This document shows, in pieces, positions 8,999-17,639 of a DNA stretch of 64,000 bases. The position numbers and the translations under genes were made by a program. Within the stretch, counting starts at the first letter, position 1, and each line of letters opens with the position of its first letter. The notes beneath the pieces are model-generated. The model searched no databases. It had not been told where the DNA came from and worked only from the letters and a program-made list of their open reading frames with translations. The stretch comes from Bog-159 sp963738375 (GTDB lineage Bacteria; Acidobacteriota; Terriglobia; Bryobacterales; Bryobacteraceae). Location: contig CAVTWL010000006.1 in assembly GCA_963738375.1 (NCBI GenBank), positions 620,001 to 684,000 on the forward strand, in the 5' to 3' direction.

Positions 8999-9649
8999 AT
9001 GATCTCGCGAACCTTGTTATTGGTGTCGGCGGCCGGCAGCGCGGTGTACATGGGGACGGTTGGCTTTCAGCCGTATCCGGGTAGCGCGGCGATTAAAGGG
9101 GCTGCGGTCGGTGCGCTGGCGCTGATGGCCTGGCGGAGCCGCGGCGGTGTGCGCAAGGACACGGGTCTGCTGGCGCTGGGTTTGGCCCTGGCGGCGTTCG
9201 GCGATGTGCTGCTGGATTGGGATGCGCGGATGTTCGCGTTGGGGCTGGCGGCGTTCTTGTTGACGCACTTGGTGTACATCGCGGTGTTTGCCCGGAATCG
9301 GATGGCGGGCCAAGTCGGGTTGACGCGCATATCTGCGGTGGTAGTGGTTGTAATTGGCGCGGCGGCGCTTTCAATTTGGATCGTGCCTTCGGTGGGAGTG
9401 CTGGCTGTGCCGGTGGTTCTGTATATTTGCGCGCTGACCGGAATGGTTGGTTCGGCCATTGCGTTTCAGGGACGCTGGATAGCGGCGGGCGCGGTTTTGT
9501 TCTTCATTTCGGACTCGCTGCTGGCCATTCATAAGTTCAAGATGCCGGTGCCGGCTCGGGATTACCTGGTTTGGTCGACTTACTATTTGGGGCAGTGCGG
9601 CATTGCGTTGGGGTGGTTAGGCTTGCCAGTGGCGCTCGATCGCGCCTAA
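8999..9649 (+). CDS. YhhN/TMEM86-family lysoplasmalogenase
   Basis: A 216-residue polytopic membrane protein (about seven to eight helices). The family motifs are clear: 'AAFGDVLLDWDARMFALGLA' with the conserved Asp pair, 'FLLTHLVYIAVF', and 'LFFISDSLLAIHKF'. YhhN/TMEM86 members hydrolyse the vinyl-ether bond of lysoplasmalogens or act on related lysolipids; the bacterial substrate is uncertain. Its last 33 bp overlap the convergent ABC permease gene. No operon partner is on this strand. Confidence 0.87.
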   Translation: MISRTLLLVSAAGSAVYMGTVGFQPYPGSAAIKGAAVGALALMAWRSRGGVRKDTGLLALGLALAAFGDVLLDWDARMFALGLAAFLLTHLVYIAVFARNRMAGQVGLTRISAVVVVVIGAAALSIWIVPSVGVLAVPVVLYICALTGMVGSAIAFQGRWIAAGAVLFFISDSLLAIHKFKMPVPARDYLVWSTYYLGQCGIALGWLGLPVALDRA

Positions 9650-10231
9650 ACCGGCGTCGGCGGCCAGGGCGATACAGGCGGCGGGCAGTGCTCCGGCTAG
9701 GATTTGGGTGGTGTCGACGGAAGCGATGCCGCGGAAGATGAAGACGCCGAGGCCTCCCCCGCCGATGGCGGCTGCGATGGTGGCGGTGCCGATGGTGGTT
9801 ACCGTGGCGACGCGGATGCCGGCGAGAATGGTGCGGGCCGCGAGGGGCAGTTCCACGCGGAAGAGAAGCTGGCGGCCGGTCATGCCCATGGCGACCGCCG
9901 ATTCGCGGACGGCGGGGTCGACGCCAAGAATTCCTGCCAGGGTGTTGCGGAGGATGGGCAGCAGCGCATAAAGCACCAGCGCGACGATGGCTGTGCGCTT
10001 GCCAATGCCGCCGATCAACGGGACCGGGATCAGAAAGCCGAACAAAGCCAAACTGGGTATCGTCTGCATCACGTTGGCGAAACCGAGGACCCATGGCCTC
10101 CAGGCGGCCCGGCGCGTGACGAAAATGCCGGCGGGAACCGCGATGGCGATCGCGATGGACATTGCTATTAGCACCAGAACGATGTGCTCGAACGTGAGTT
10201 GTAGGATTTCGGAGGCGAGGCCGGAGCTCAT
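9617..10231 (-). CDS. OpuC/EgtU-like ABC transporter permease without a fused binding domain
   Basis: A 204-residue inner-membrane permease of the glycine-betaine/choline/osmoprotectant type, with the EAA-type loop 'DPAVRESAVAMGMTGRQLLF' followed by the conserved 'TIGTATIAAAIGGGGLG'. About six helices are visible. EgtU proteins of Streptococcus and Helicobacter fuse this permease to a C-terminal substrate-binding domain; here the protein stops right after the membrane part. ATG 10231 overlaps the ATPase stop (ATGA); an ATG at 10237 is the alternative. Cotranscription with egtB and egtD suggests ergothioneine or a histidine-betaine intermediate as cargo (inference); betaine is the alternative. 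Confidence 0.82.
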   Translation of the reverse strand: MSSGLASEILQLTFEHIVLVLIAMSIAIAIAVPAGIFVTRRAAWRPWVLGFANVMQTIPSLALFGFLIPVPLIGGIGKRTAIVALVLYALLPILRNTLAGILGVDPAVRESAVAMGMTGRQLLFRVELPLAARTILAGIRVATVTTIGTATIAAAIGGGGLGVFIFRGIASVDTTQILAGALPAACIALAADAGLGAIERHWQA

Positions 10232-10953
10232 AGGCATTCGAGGAACGCGCGCGCCTCGGGATTGGTGGAATTGACGAACTCGTTGGGGGGGGCTACCACT
10301 TCGAGCGCGCCATCCCGCATCAGGGCGATGCGGGTGGCGAGCTTGAGAGCCTCCCGGATATCGTGGGTGACGAAAATGGATGTCTTGCCCAGATCCTGGC
10401 GCAGGGCCAGGAATTGCTTTTGAAGATCGAGCCGGGTGACCGGGTCGACGGCGCCGAAGGGCTCATCGAACAGGAGCACGGAAGGGTCGGCGGCCAAGGC
10501 GCGGGCGACGCCCACGCGCTGGCGCTGACCGCCGGAGAGCTGCGAAGGATGGCGGGACGCGAACTGGGCGGGATCGAGACCGACACGCTTCAGAAGCTCA
10601 TCGACGCGGGCGGCGATGCGGGACGCGTCCCAGTTTTCAAGCTGGGGGACAAGACCTACATTTTGCGCGATGCTGTAATGCGGAAACAAGCCCATTTCCT
10701 GAATGACGTAGCCGATGCGTCGCTTGAGGCGGACGGGATCCCAAGCGGTGGTGGCCGTGCCGTTGACGAGGACCTCACCGGAAGTGGGGAAGAGCAGGCC
10801 GTTGACCATTTTGAGAGCCGTGGTCTTGCCGGAGCCGCTGCGTCCCAGGAGGACAAGGGTTTCGCCGGCGGCGATGCTGAGGCTGAGATTTTTCAGGATT
10901 TCGCGCGCGCCGATGCGGTACCAGACAGCGCGGAACTGGACCACATCGCTCAC
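10228..10953 (-). CDS. ABC transporter ATP-binding protein (OpuCA/EgtV-like)
   Basis: A 241-residue ABC ATPase with Walker A 'LLGRSGSGKTTALKMVNGL', Q-loop 'YVIQEMGLFPH', signature 'LSGGQRQRVGVARAL', Walker B 'SVLLFDEPFGAVD' and switch His 'FVTHD'. It has the length of a bare nucleotide-binding domain: the C-terminal CBS domains of ProV/OpuAA are absent. The start is GTG 10953, forming GTGA with the egtD stop. It powers the permease encoded next. An 8-G run at 10285-10292 is in frame and unbroken. Cargo is inferred from the egt context. Confidence 0.88.
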   Translation of the reverse strand: MSDVVQFRAVWYRIGAREILKNLSLSIAAGETLVLLGRSGSGKTTALKMVNGLLFPTSGEVLVNGTATTAWDPVRLKRRIGYVIQEMGLFPHYSIAQNVGLVPQLENWDASRIAARVDELLKRVGLDPAQFASRHPSQLSGGQRQRVGVARALAADPSVLLFDEPFGAVDPVTRLDLQKQFLALRQDLGKTSIFVTHDIREALKLATRIALMRDGALEVVAPPNEFVNSTNPEARAFLECL

Positions 10954-11873
10954 GCGCTGAGGAGGCTTTCGGCGAAGGCCCAAGTCTCGTCGATCCACTG
11001 TGTGCCGCAGCGGAAGCCGGCTTGGGCGGCCATCTCGCGAATTTCGGCGGCTTCGAACTTGTGGCAGGATTCGGTCCAGATGGTTTCATCCTTGCGAAAA
11101 TCGCAGTGGAAGTCGGAGGCGCGGATGGCGACACGCTGCGGTTTGAGCGCGCGCAGGTGCATTTCGATGCGGCGGTGGCGCGCGTTCCAGCGGGCTTCGT
11201 GCGCGAAGTTGACCAGGGCGAAATCGGCATTCAACTCGCGGTTGATGCGCGCCAGCAGGTTGCGATTGAAGGCCGCGGTCACGCCCGTGGGATCGGCATA
11301 AGCCAGCAGCATCCGAGCCACCGGCTTGATCAGGTCTGCCCCCAGCAGCAAGGCGTCGCCGGGCATCAGGCAGTTGCGCACTTCGCCGAGAAAACCGGTG
11401 GCGGCATCGCGATCGAAATTGCCGATGGTGCTGCCGAGGAACAGGACCAGCAGCGCGTGCCCGGGGCGGCGCTCGCACGCGGCATGGCGCAGTCCATTCA
11501 AGTACGATTCCTGAATGGGATGAACCACGGCGATAGAAGCCATTTCGAGCGCGCAATGCGCCAGGGCGGAAGCTGACACGTCGATGGGATAGTAGGTGAC
11601 GGGTCCATCGACGGCCAGCGATTCTAGGATGCTGCGCGTTTTCGATCCGCTGCCGCTGCCGAGTTCAGCCACCGTCACCGGGGCCCGCAGATGGGAAGCC
11701 AGCTCCGGCGCAAGGCGGCGAATCACGCGCGCGTCGGCGCGCGTCAGTCCATACTCGGGCAGCACCGTGATGGCTTCAAATAACGCGCTCCCCAAGGCAT
11801 CGTAGAAGTAGCTGCAGGGAAGCTGCTTCTGTCCGGGCTGGCTGAGTCCTTCGCGGACTTCTTTGGCAAACAT
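10950..11873 (-). CDS. egtD: EgtD L-histidine N-alpha-methyltransferase
   Basis: A 307-residue SAM-dependent enzyme that trimethylates histidine to hercynine, the first step of ergothioneine synthesis. Diagnostic blocks are 'LPCSYFYDALGSALFEAIT', 'VAELGSGSGSKTRSILESL' (SAM motif), 'YPIDVSASAL' and 'FLGSTIGNFDRDAATGFL'. Length matches the DUF2260/EgtD family. It lies 3 nt behind egtB and overlaps the ABC ATPase start, so biosynthesis and transport are in one transcript. No egtA, egtC or egtE is present, as usual outside Actinobacteria. Confidence 0.95.
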   Translation of the reverse strand: MFAKEVREGLSQPGQKQLPCSYFYDALGSALFEAITVLPEYGLTRADARVIRRLAPELASHLRAPVTVAELGSGSGSKTRSILESLAVDGPVTYYPIDVSASALAHCALEMASIAVVHPIQESYLNGLRHAACERRPGHALLVLFLGSTIGNFDRDAATGFLGEVRNCLMPGDALLLGADLIKPVARMLLAYADPTGVTAAFNRNLLARINRELNADFALVNFAHEARWNARHRRIEMHLRALKPQRVAIRASDFHCDFRKDETIWTESCHKFEAAEIREMAAQAGFRCGTQWIDETWAFAESLLSA

Positions 11874-11876
11874 GAC

Positions 11877-13046
11877 TTAGTTCTCGAGCAGCCGGAAAGT
11901 GGCGTAGATATAAGGATAAGAGGGACGGAACCAATTGCGGAAACTGGGACGCAGCAGAGCGCCCGCGGTGCGCGGTGAGCCGCCCTTCAAAACGAAGTGG
12001 CGGCCGTCGAAGAAATTCGCGGAGTAGCCGGGGTAGAACGGAAATGGCTGGAAGCCGGGGAAAGGCGCGAACTGCGTGGCGGTCCACTCCCAGCCGTTGC
12101 CGATGGCTTGGGAGACGCCGAGTGAGTTGGGGGGGGTGGAAGTGATAGGCTCGGGATCCCAGCTCTGAAAGTCCGCATTGGCTATGGCGAGGTCGTGGGC
12201 TTTGCCGGTATATGCGGCGCGGTGAAATTGAGCTTCGGTGGGCAGTGACTTGTGTTTCCACCGGGCATAGGCCTGCGCCTGATCGTAAGTCACATAGACC
12301 GGCCAATTGAGGGGAAGGGGGATATCGTCGAACATACCGTGGTAACACCACTGGCCGTCGCGGCAGGCCCAGAAGTGCGGTGCGGACGCCCCCGCTTGGA
12401 CAAACTCCAGGTACTCTCCGTTGGTGACTTTGTATTGAGAAACGGCGAAGCCGGGGACCTCGACGCGATGCAGGGCGTACTCGTTATCCCAGCCGAAACC
12501 GTTGCCGGGGTCGCGGCCGAGAATGGCTGGGCCATCGGGGATTTCGATCATGCGGGTTTGGGGCGCGGGGCCGGAGGGCGCGACGGAATGTTCGGGCGCC
12601 AGTTTTTGCTCGAACGGGAGATGGTGCATGATGTACGCGAAGGTTTCGGCGTGCATCCAGCGGTGTTCGAGAGCTACGTGGAGAAGGTCGAGCGGTGCCC
12701 GGTCGAGCGCCGGATCGAGGGCCTCTCGCACGCGCGCGTTGTAATCGTGGACTTCCTGGATAGACGGCCAATCGGAAGGCTCGTCAGCCGGGAGATCGCT
12801 GGAGTCGGGATCGATGCCGAACGAGAAGAGCCGGTCGAAGGTTGCGTGGAAGGCCGGAAGGTTGAGAGCGGGGGCGAGCAGGTTCCAATCGAAGGCTTCA
12901 AGGTGGCCGAGATAGAAGACGATGCGATGGCGTTCGGGGATGGGACGCTCATACAGGGCTTCGGGATGAACTACTGAGAAGAGACTGTCTGTGTGAGCGC
13001 GCGATTGTGAGAGAGACCGGCACAGCTCCGCGTGTTCAGTCATCAT
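11877..13046 (-). CDS. egtB: EgtB sulfoxide synthase (non-haem iron)
   Basis: A 389-residue enzyme that joins a thiol to hercynine with O2. The N-terminal DinB-like domain supplies the three iron histidines: His48 in 'FYLGHLEAFDW' and His128/His132 in 'ALEHRWMHAETFAY'. The C-terminal formylglycine-generating-enzyme-like domain runs from 'IPDGPAILGRDPGNGFGWDN' to 'RNWFRPSYPYIYATFRLLE'. Without EgtA and EgtC in view, cysteine may be the thiol donor, as for the acidobacterial Chloracidobacterium EgtB (established for that enzyme; inferred here). An 8-G run at 12129-12136 is read through in frame. Confidence 0.94.
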   Translation of the reverse strand: MMTEHAELCRSLSQSRAHTDSLFSVVHPEALYERPIPERHRIVFYLGHLEAFDWNLLAPALNLPAFHATFDRLFSFGIDPDSSDLPADEPSDWPSIQEVHDYNARVREALDPALDRAPLDLLHVALEHRWMHAETFAYIMHHLPFEQKLAPEHSVAPSGPAPQTRMIEIPDGPAILGRDPGNGFGWDNEYALHRVEVPGFAVSQYKVTNGEYLEFVQAGASAPHFWACRDGQWCYHGMFDDIPLPLNWPVYVTYDQAQAYARWKHKSLPTEAQFHRAAYTGKAHDLAIANADFQSWDPEPITSTPPNSLGVSQAIGNGWEWTATQFAPFPGFQPFPFYPGYSANFFDGRHFVLKGGSPRTAGALLRPSFRNWFRPSYPYIYATFRLLEN

Positions 13047-13299
13047 TGCCCCCTATTGAAAGTTTAGCATTGGCGGTCAAAAGCTTCCTGGCATCCGGAA
13101 ACGCGGCGATATGTAGGGAGTACGGCAGGTCACAATCGCCTGGGCGGGTGGTGGCGCGTTGTAACGCATGCTTGGTATGGTCTCCGTCGTGTTTGATGGC
13201 ATTGCGGCTGACGGCGGCCCGGCCTTCGGGACTAGCGGGGCCCGTACTTTTTTGGGAGTTGGCGTGATTGGCCGGATGCTGCTTTTCCGATATCAACAC
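13036..13299 (-). CDS. truncated 'MLIS-KQH' family hypothetical protein (probable remnant)
   Basis: The first ~35 residues ('MLISEKQHPANHANSQKSTG') are clearly homologous to the intact 191-residue protein encoded at 35458-36033 ('MLISDKQHQANIQNAQKSPG'), including the 'SRNAI' block. After 'NAIKH' the similarity stops and the remaining ~50 residues look unstructured, so this is probably a degraded copy or out of frame beyond that point. Its stop overlaps the egtB start by 11 bp; it could also act as a short leader for egtB. Function of the family is unknown. Confidence 0.5.
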   Translation of the reverse strand: MLISEKQHPANHANSQKSTGPASPEGRAAVSRNAIKHDGDHTKHALQRATTRPGDCDLPYSLHIAAFPDARKLLTANAKLSIGGNDD

Positions 13300-13564
13300 T
13301 TGAATATCCTCTACCGGTTGGGATACGGATATCGCCTATTCTCGTAACCTGTGACTGCCACGTGAGGAAGTGGTAGTGGGGGGCTGATGCCAGGCCAGAC
13401 GGTTCAGGAAAACTACGGATGCGGTTCACGAAAATCCCGAGGGTCCGAGCGATTGACAGGTGGGCTGCCAGCGGAGATACTGGCATACACCGGAAAACTC
13501 AGTCAGGGGCACGGACCGCGAGTTTCCCGGTCTTTTCAAAATCCAACGGAGGAATCAGTATTCA
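13300..13564. other. 265-bp gap with no gene seen
   Basis: No convincing reading frame. It carries a sigma-70-like promoter near its right half (listed separately) and several short self-complementary stretches around 13352-13440, but I could not match these to a known RNA family. Confidence 0.4.
13453..13481 (+). promoter_or_regulatory. sigma-70-like promoter for the secreted protein gene
   Basis: A perfect TTGACA at 13453-13458 is followed after 17 bp by GATACT (13476-13481), four of six matches to TATAAT. Predicted transcription start is near 13488, giving a leader of about 75 nt before the ATG at 13565. Confidence 0.6.
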
Positions 13565-14209
13565 ATGACGAGAACTCGTATGTTCATGTTCGCAGCTCTG
13601 GCGGGCGGGCTGGCGCTGAGCGTCGGCGCTCAGGCGCAGTCGCTAGCCGAGAATCCCCACATCAAGCTGGCGGTTCTTGGTAAGGCGCCGGTGCACGCCG
13701 CGTCGCCCGAGGCAACGCCTTCCAATATTTATCAAGGCATTACCGAAATGGGCGTGCTGCCGCCCACGGATGCGGGCGGGGATGGCGAATGGCCGTGTTT
13801 TGGCGGAAACGCCGATTGCTCGACGATTGCGGCCGGTGGCTTGGTGATCGGACTGCCGGTTTATACCTGGTCTCTCACCAATTGCACCACCAGCACCACC
13901 TCCTGCGGGCAGGTGGCGTGGACTTTCGAGGACGACAACACCACCAGCGGCGAAATCGAGGCGCAGGTAGAGGTGAAACAGGGCACTTCCGTGATCTACG
14001 ATTCCGGATACCAGAAGCTCGCCAAGAATACCGGCTACGACGGCTACGTCCTGGCCATTTCGTTCGATGTCGGTTTTGGTGTTGGGAACTGCGTGCCCAC
14101 GACTGTGACTTGCGTGGCCCCGGTAGCGGGCGCGGCGACCATCACGGTTTCGACCAAGATCGGTTCTGGATCGCCCGTTAGCGGAACCTACAAGATCACG
14201 CTGCAATAG
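13565..14209 (+). CDS. secreted hypothetical protein (paralogue A of a convergent pair)
   Basis: A 214-residue exported protein: signal peptide 'MFMFAALAGGLALSVGAQAQ', a short low-complexity linker, a Cys-containing block 'EWPCFGGNADCSTIAAGGLV', and a beta-rich domain with 'EIEAQVEVKQGTSVIYDSG' that looks Ig/fibronectin-like. It ends 'SGTYKITLQ'. It is homologous over most of its length to the protein encoded convergently at 14303-14911. GGAGGA precedes the ATG at 13565. No function is known; a secreted surface or matrix role is only a guess. Confidence 0.78.
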   Translation: MTRTRMFMFAALAGGLALSVGAQAQSLAENPHIKLAVLGKAPVHAASPEATPSNIYQGITEMGVLPPTDAGGDGEWPCFGGNADCSTIAAGGLVIGLPVYTWSLTNCTTSTTSCGQVAWTFEDDNTTSGEIEAQVEVKQGTSVIYDSGYQKLAKNTGYDGYVLAISFDVGFGVGNCVPTTVTCVAPVAGAATITVSTKIGSGSPVSGTYKITLQ

Positions 14210-14219
14210 AAGTTACACC

Positions 14220-14239
14220 AGCCCGCTGTCTGGCGGGCT
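14220..14239 (+). terminator. hairpin after the secreted protein gene
   Basis: AGCCCGC and GCGGGCT form a perfect 7-bp stem around TGTCTG, 11 nt after the stop codon, followed only by a weak T-containing tail (ACTTGATTCTT). It precedes a stronger hairpin. Confidence 0.55.
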
Positions 14240-14251
14240 ACTTGATTCTTG

Positions 14252-14290
14252 AACCGCGCTCCGCCGCAATGGGGAGCGCGGTTTCTTGCT
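14252..14290. terminator. rho-independent terminator between convergent genes
   Basis: AACCGCGCTCC (14252-14262) pairs with GGAGCGCGGTT (14273-14283), an 11-bp perfect stem with a 10-nt loop, followed on the plus strand by TCTTGCTTT. On the minus strand the stem is followed by CAAGAATCAAG, so it may also stop the opposing transcript. Confidence 0.75.
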
Positions 14291-14302
14291 TTCTGGGGAA
14301 GG

Positions 14303-14911
14303 CTACTTTAGAAGAATGGTGGTGGAAGCGGTGGATTTCACGGTTCCGACGGTGCTGGTGACGGTGATGGTGGCCTCGCCTGCTTTGGCGGAACTGTTGA
14401 AGGTAACTCCCGAGTACCAGAAGGCTCCGATTTGGCCGGGCGGCAGGGTGGTGCCGGAATCGCCCGAGAAGCTGAAAATCGAGGTTGATCCCTGTTTGAC
14501 CGAGATGGAGATTTTGACGTCGCCGCTTTTGGCCGCCGTGGTGCTCTCGACGATCCAGTAGATTTGGGCGCAGCCGCTGCAGACGTGCGACACTACGGCG
14601 GCGGACAAGGGTTCGCCAACCACAATCGCGCCTTTCGGGATGCTGGAGCAGTCGGTATCGCTGCCGCCGGTGAAACAAGGCCAATAGCCGTTGCCGGATT
14701 TGTCGGCGGGTGGATTGTTGGCGATGCTGAGAAGCCCGGTGAAAACGGTGGGGGCGGTAGCGTCGGCCACGGAGTCGGACAGGATGGGTCCGCTGAGGCG
14801 AGCATGCAAGCCGGGGGCGGGGGCGTCATCTTGGGCGCGCAAAGGCGTGGTAGCGGCGATGGCTAGAGGCAAGGCTAAAGCCATGAAAACGTAACTGGGT
14901 CGTTTGGTCAT
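14303..14911 (-). CDS. secreted hypothetical protein (paralogue B of a convergent pair)
   Basis: A 202-residue exported protein with signal peptide 'SYVFMALALPLAIAATTPLR'. It shares with its neighbour the block 'YWPCFTGGSDTDCSSIPKGA', the 'VGEPL' step and 'DVKISISVKQGSTSIFSFSG', then a beta-rich end. An additional 'CSGCAQIYWIVE' replaces the TTSCGQVAW part of paralogue A. ATG 14911 has GGAGGG 8 nt upstream. The pair looks like an inverted gene duplication. No function known. Confidence 0.78.
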   Translation of the reverse strand: MTKRPSYVFMALALPLAIAATTPLRAQDDAPAPGLHARLSGPILSDSVADATAPTVFTGLLSIANNPPADKSGNGYWPCFTGGSDTDCSSIPKGAIVVGEPLSAAVVSHVCSGCAQIYWIVESTTAAKSGDVKISISVKQGSTSIFSFSGDSGTTLPPGQIGAFWYSGVTFNSSAKAGEATITVTSTVGTVKSTASTTILLK

Positions 14912-15093
14912 CGTGTAACCCTCCAGGGAACTTCGATTCGAAGTCAGTATGGCGAGGCGCGGGGAGGTTGTCAAGGCGGAGGACGGCTAGGACCGGGAGA
15001 AAACCTTCCTGAGAAGCGCGAATGACTCCAGCTGACTCATCTTCCGGCTTGACACTTTACCGGCCCTGCCAGTAAGCTGCTGGGGAGACTGGC

Positions 15094-16602
15094 ATGGCTC
15101 GAACCCCACTCCTCAGAAGCATAGAACAAGCGCTGGCCGCGCACGGCGGAGCGAAAATGAGCCGCCGCCAACTGTTGGCAGGCGCGGGAATCCTGGCCCT
15201 GCTGCGGCCTCGGCTAGCCCGCGCCGGCCCTACTCCGCGGATCGCCATTGTGGGCGCCGGCATCGGCGGACTGACGGCGGCCCTCACGCTTCGCGATGCG
15301 GGCGTGGCGGCCACGGTCTACGAGTCCTCGGGACGCGTGGGTGGGCGCATGTTTTCCAATACCACGTTCTGGGGCGGGCAGGTCAGCGAATGGTGCGGCG
15401 AGTTCATCAACAGCAATCACACCGTGGTGCGCGGTCTTGCGGCGCGGTTTCAACTGCCACTGGAAGACGTGAACGCGGCGTCGCCCCCAGGCTCGGGGCC
15501 CAGCAATTGGTTCCAAGGCCAGTATTACCCAACTACTCAGCTCCGGCAGGATCTGCAACCGCTGTATCCCATCTTGCAGCAGCAGGGCCGCGCAGCGGGC
15601 TACCCGACCTTGTACGATCGTTACACTGCCGCCGGAAAGGCTCTCGACCAAACCAGCGCATACGACTGGATCGAACAGTATGTCCCGGGAGGGCATAGCT
15701 CAAACCTCGGCGCCTACCTGGACGTCGCCTTGGCCACGGAATACGGCCTCGATACTGCGCAAATCAGCGCCCTCAATATGGTGTATTACGGTACCGGAGA
15801 CGAGAAATATCACATTGCGGCGGGCAATCAAGCTCTGCCCGAGGCCATCGCCAAAATACTTCCGGTGGATCGCGTACGCCTGGGGCGCCGCCTCGCGTCG
15901 ATTGCGGCCGAGGGCGATGGCTCTGTCAGGCTGAGGTTCCAAACCGCCGCCGGCGGCGAATCGGCTATTTTCGACCATGTCATTCTGGCACTCCCTTTCA
16001 GCGTCTTGCGCGGCTTGGATTACAGCCAGGCGGGATTCGATGAGCGGAAGGTTACCGCCATCACGCAACTGGGATACGGCACGAATTCCAAACTGCATCT
16101 GCAATTCGACGCTCGTTACTGGAACCAGGCGGGGCCTTGGGGCACGGGCGACGGATTCATATTCACCGACTTGCCGTTGCAGAGCACCTGGGACGCCAGC
16201 CGCGCTCAGGCCGGCGCAGAGGGACTGCTGGTGAATTATACAGGCGGAAGCGAGGGCGCGGCTTATCGCCCGCCGACACCGTACTCGACGAGCAGGAGTT
16301 CACCCATGGTGGAAGGGTTTGCGCAAAGCTGCCTGTCGCAGCTGGAAGGTCCGTGGCCGGGGATCGCGGCGCACTACACAGGACGGGCCACGTTGAGTTA
16401 CCCGACAGGCGATCCTAATAAGCTGGGTAGTTACTCGTGTTGGAAGGTCGGGCAGTACACTCTCTTCAGCGGCTACGAAATGGCGCCGCAGGGCTCCATT
16501 CATTTCGCCGGCGAGCATTGCTCCGTCAACTTCCAGGGCTACATGGAAGGCGGCGCCCGAGAGGGCATCCGGGCGGCCAACGAAGTCTTGGCCGCTATCT
16601 GA
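15094..16602 (+). CDS. Tat-exported flavin monoamine oxidase-like protein
   Basis: A 502-residue FAD enzyme. The N-terminus carries a twin-arginine signal 'SRRQLLAGAGILALL', so the folded flavoprotein is probably exported by Tat. The dinucleotide-binding motif 'RIAIVGAGIGGLTAALTLRD' is followed by 'YESSGRVGGRM', and the C-terminal FAD block 'SIHFAGEHCSVNFQGYMEGG' is typical of the monoamine oxidase/L-amino-acid oxidase superfamily. It would oxidise an amine or amino acid with O2, giving H2O2 and ammonia. Substrate unknown. No operon partner is evident. Confidence 0.87.
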   Translation: MARTPLLRSIEQALAAHGGAKMSRRQLLAGAGILALLRPRLARAGPTPRIAIVGAGIGGLTAALTLRDAGVAATVYESSGRVGGRMFSNTTFWGGQVSEWCGEFINSNHTVVRGLAARFQLPLEDVNAASPPGSGPSNWFQGQYYPTTQLRQDLQPLYPILQQQGRAAGYPTLYDRYTAAGKALDQTSAYDWIEQYVPGGHSSNLGAYLDVALATEYGLDTAQISALNMVYYGTGDEKYHIAAGNQALPEAIAKILPVDRVRLGRRLASIAAEGDGSVRLRFQTAAGGESAIFDHVILALPFSVLRGLDYSQAGFDERKVTAITQLGYGTNSKLHLQFDARYWNQAGPWGTGDGFIFTDLPLQSTWDASRAQAGAEGLLVNYTGGSEGAAYRPPTPYSTSRSSPMVEGFAQSCLSQLEGPWPGIAAHYTGRATLSYPTGDPNKLGSYSCWKVGQYTLFSGYEMAPQGSIHFAGEHCSVNFQGYMEGGAREGIRAANEVLAAI

Positions 16603-16695
16603 ATCGGGAGCCGGACTAAGTCCAGACTTTTAGCGTGAAGCAAGTACGCCCGAGCGCCGCCACGGGCAACTACGGCGGATTGGTCAGGCGGCGGT

Positions 16696-17628
16696 TTACG
16701 ACTTTAGGAAAAGGTCGACTTCGGCGCGGCTTGGCGCGGAGGCTTGGGCGCCCAGCCGGGTAACGGAAATAGCCGCGGCGGCGTTGGCGAAGCGGAGAGC
16801 TTGCTCGATGGGCTGGCCTTCGGTAAGTGCGACGGCCAAAGCCGCGTTGAAGGTATCGCCGGCGGCGGTGGAATCGCGAACATCCACCGGGAAGGCCGGC
16901 GTCGAGAAGGAGACTTCGTCGCTGCTGTAATAAGACCCGCGATCGCCGAGCTTAAGGATCACGGCGCGGGGGCCCAGACTGCGCAAGGCAGCCGCCAGTT
17001 CCGGCGCATCGTTCGGGGAAACCCGCGCCGGCGGACGTCCCAAAAGCATGAGTGCTTCGTTTTCGTTGGGGGTCAGGATATCGACCAGGGCGAGCAAGGC
17101 GGCGGGTAAAGGCTGCGCAGGCGCTGGGTCGAGCATGGTGCGCAGGCCTTCAGTGCGGGCCAGAGCCAGGGCGGCGGCTACGGTATCGAGCGGCGTTTCC
17201 AATTGGAAAAGCGCGAGAGCGGCGCCGCGGAAAACCTTGCGCATGCCTTCGACATCGGCGGCCGCAAGGGCGAAATTCGCGCCCGAAGCGACCACGATGG
17301 AATTTTGGCCCTGGCGATCGACCCAGATGAGCGCGACCCCGGTCGGCTGGGACTTGGTCGCGTGGATCGCGGAAACGTCCACGTTGGCGGCCGCCAGGCT
17401 GGCCTTCAGATGGTCGGCGAAGACGTCGTAGCCGGTGCGCCCGATCATACGCACGGCGACCGAGTCGGCGCCGAGCTTCCCGGCGGCGCAGGCCTGGTTC
17501 GCGCCTTTGCCTCCCGGGATCATCTGGAAGTCGCGGCCGAGCACGGTTTCTCCGGGGACGGGCAGCCGCTCGACGGAGACCACGAAATCCATGTTAAGGC
17601 TGCCGACCACAACCAGGGCAGGTGTCAT
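16696..17628 (-). CDS. rbsK: ribokinase (PfkB family)
   Basis: A 310-residue PfkB sugar kinase. 'VVGSLNMDFVVSVERLPVPG' and 'MIPGGKGANQACAAGKLGA' form the N-terminal signature, and 'DSTAAGDTFNAALAVAL' the C-terminal PfkB motif with the catalytic Asp. The GGKGANQA/N-x-D combination fits ribokinase more than fructokinase. It phosphorylates ribose (or another nucleoside-derived sugar) to the 5-phosphate. ATG 17628 lies 11 nt behind the DUF507 stop, so the two are probably one transcript. No sugar transporter is nearby. Confidence 0.88.
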   Translation of the reverse strand: MTPALVVVGSLNMDFVVSVERLPVPGETVLGRDFQMIPGGKGANQACAAGKLGADSVAVRMIGRTGYDVFADHLKASLAAANVDVSAIHATKSQPTGVALIWVDRQGQNSIVVASGANFALAAADVEGMRKVFRGAALALFQLETPLDTVAAALALARTEGLRTMLDPAPAQPLPAALLALVDILTPNENEALMLLGRPPARVSPNDAPELAAALRSLGPRAVILKLGDRGSYYSSDEVSFSTPAFPVDVRDSTAAGDTFNAALAVALTEGQPIEQALRFANAAAAISVTRLGAQASAPSRAEVDLFLKS

Positions 17629-17639
17629 TTTAAGGATCT

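Noticed and set aside
13340..13450. Possible structured RNA or group II intron fragment
   Set aside because: A few short pairings only; no conserved core or boundary motif recognised.
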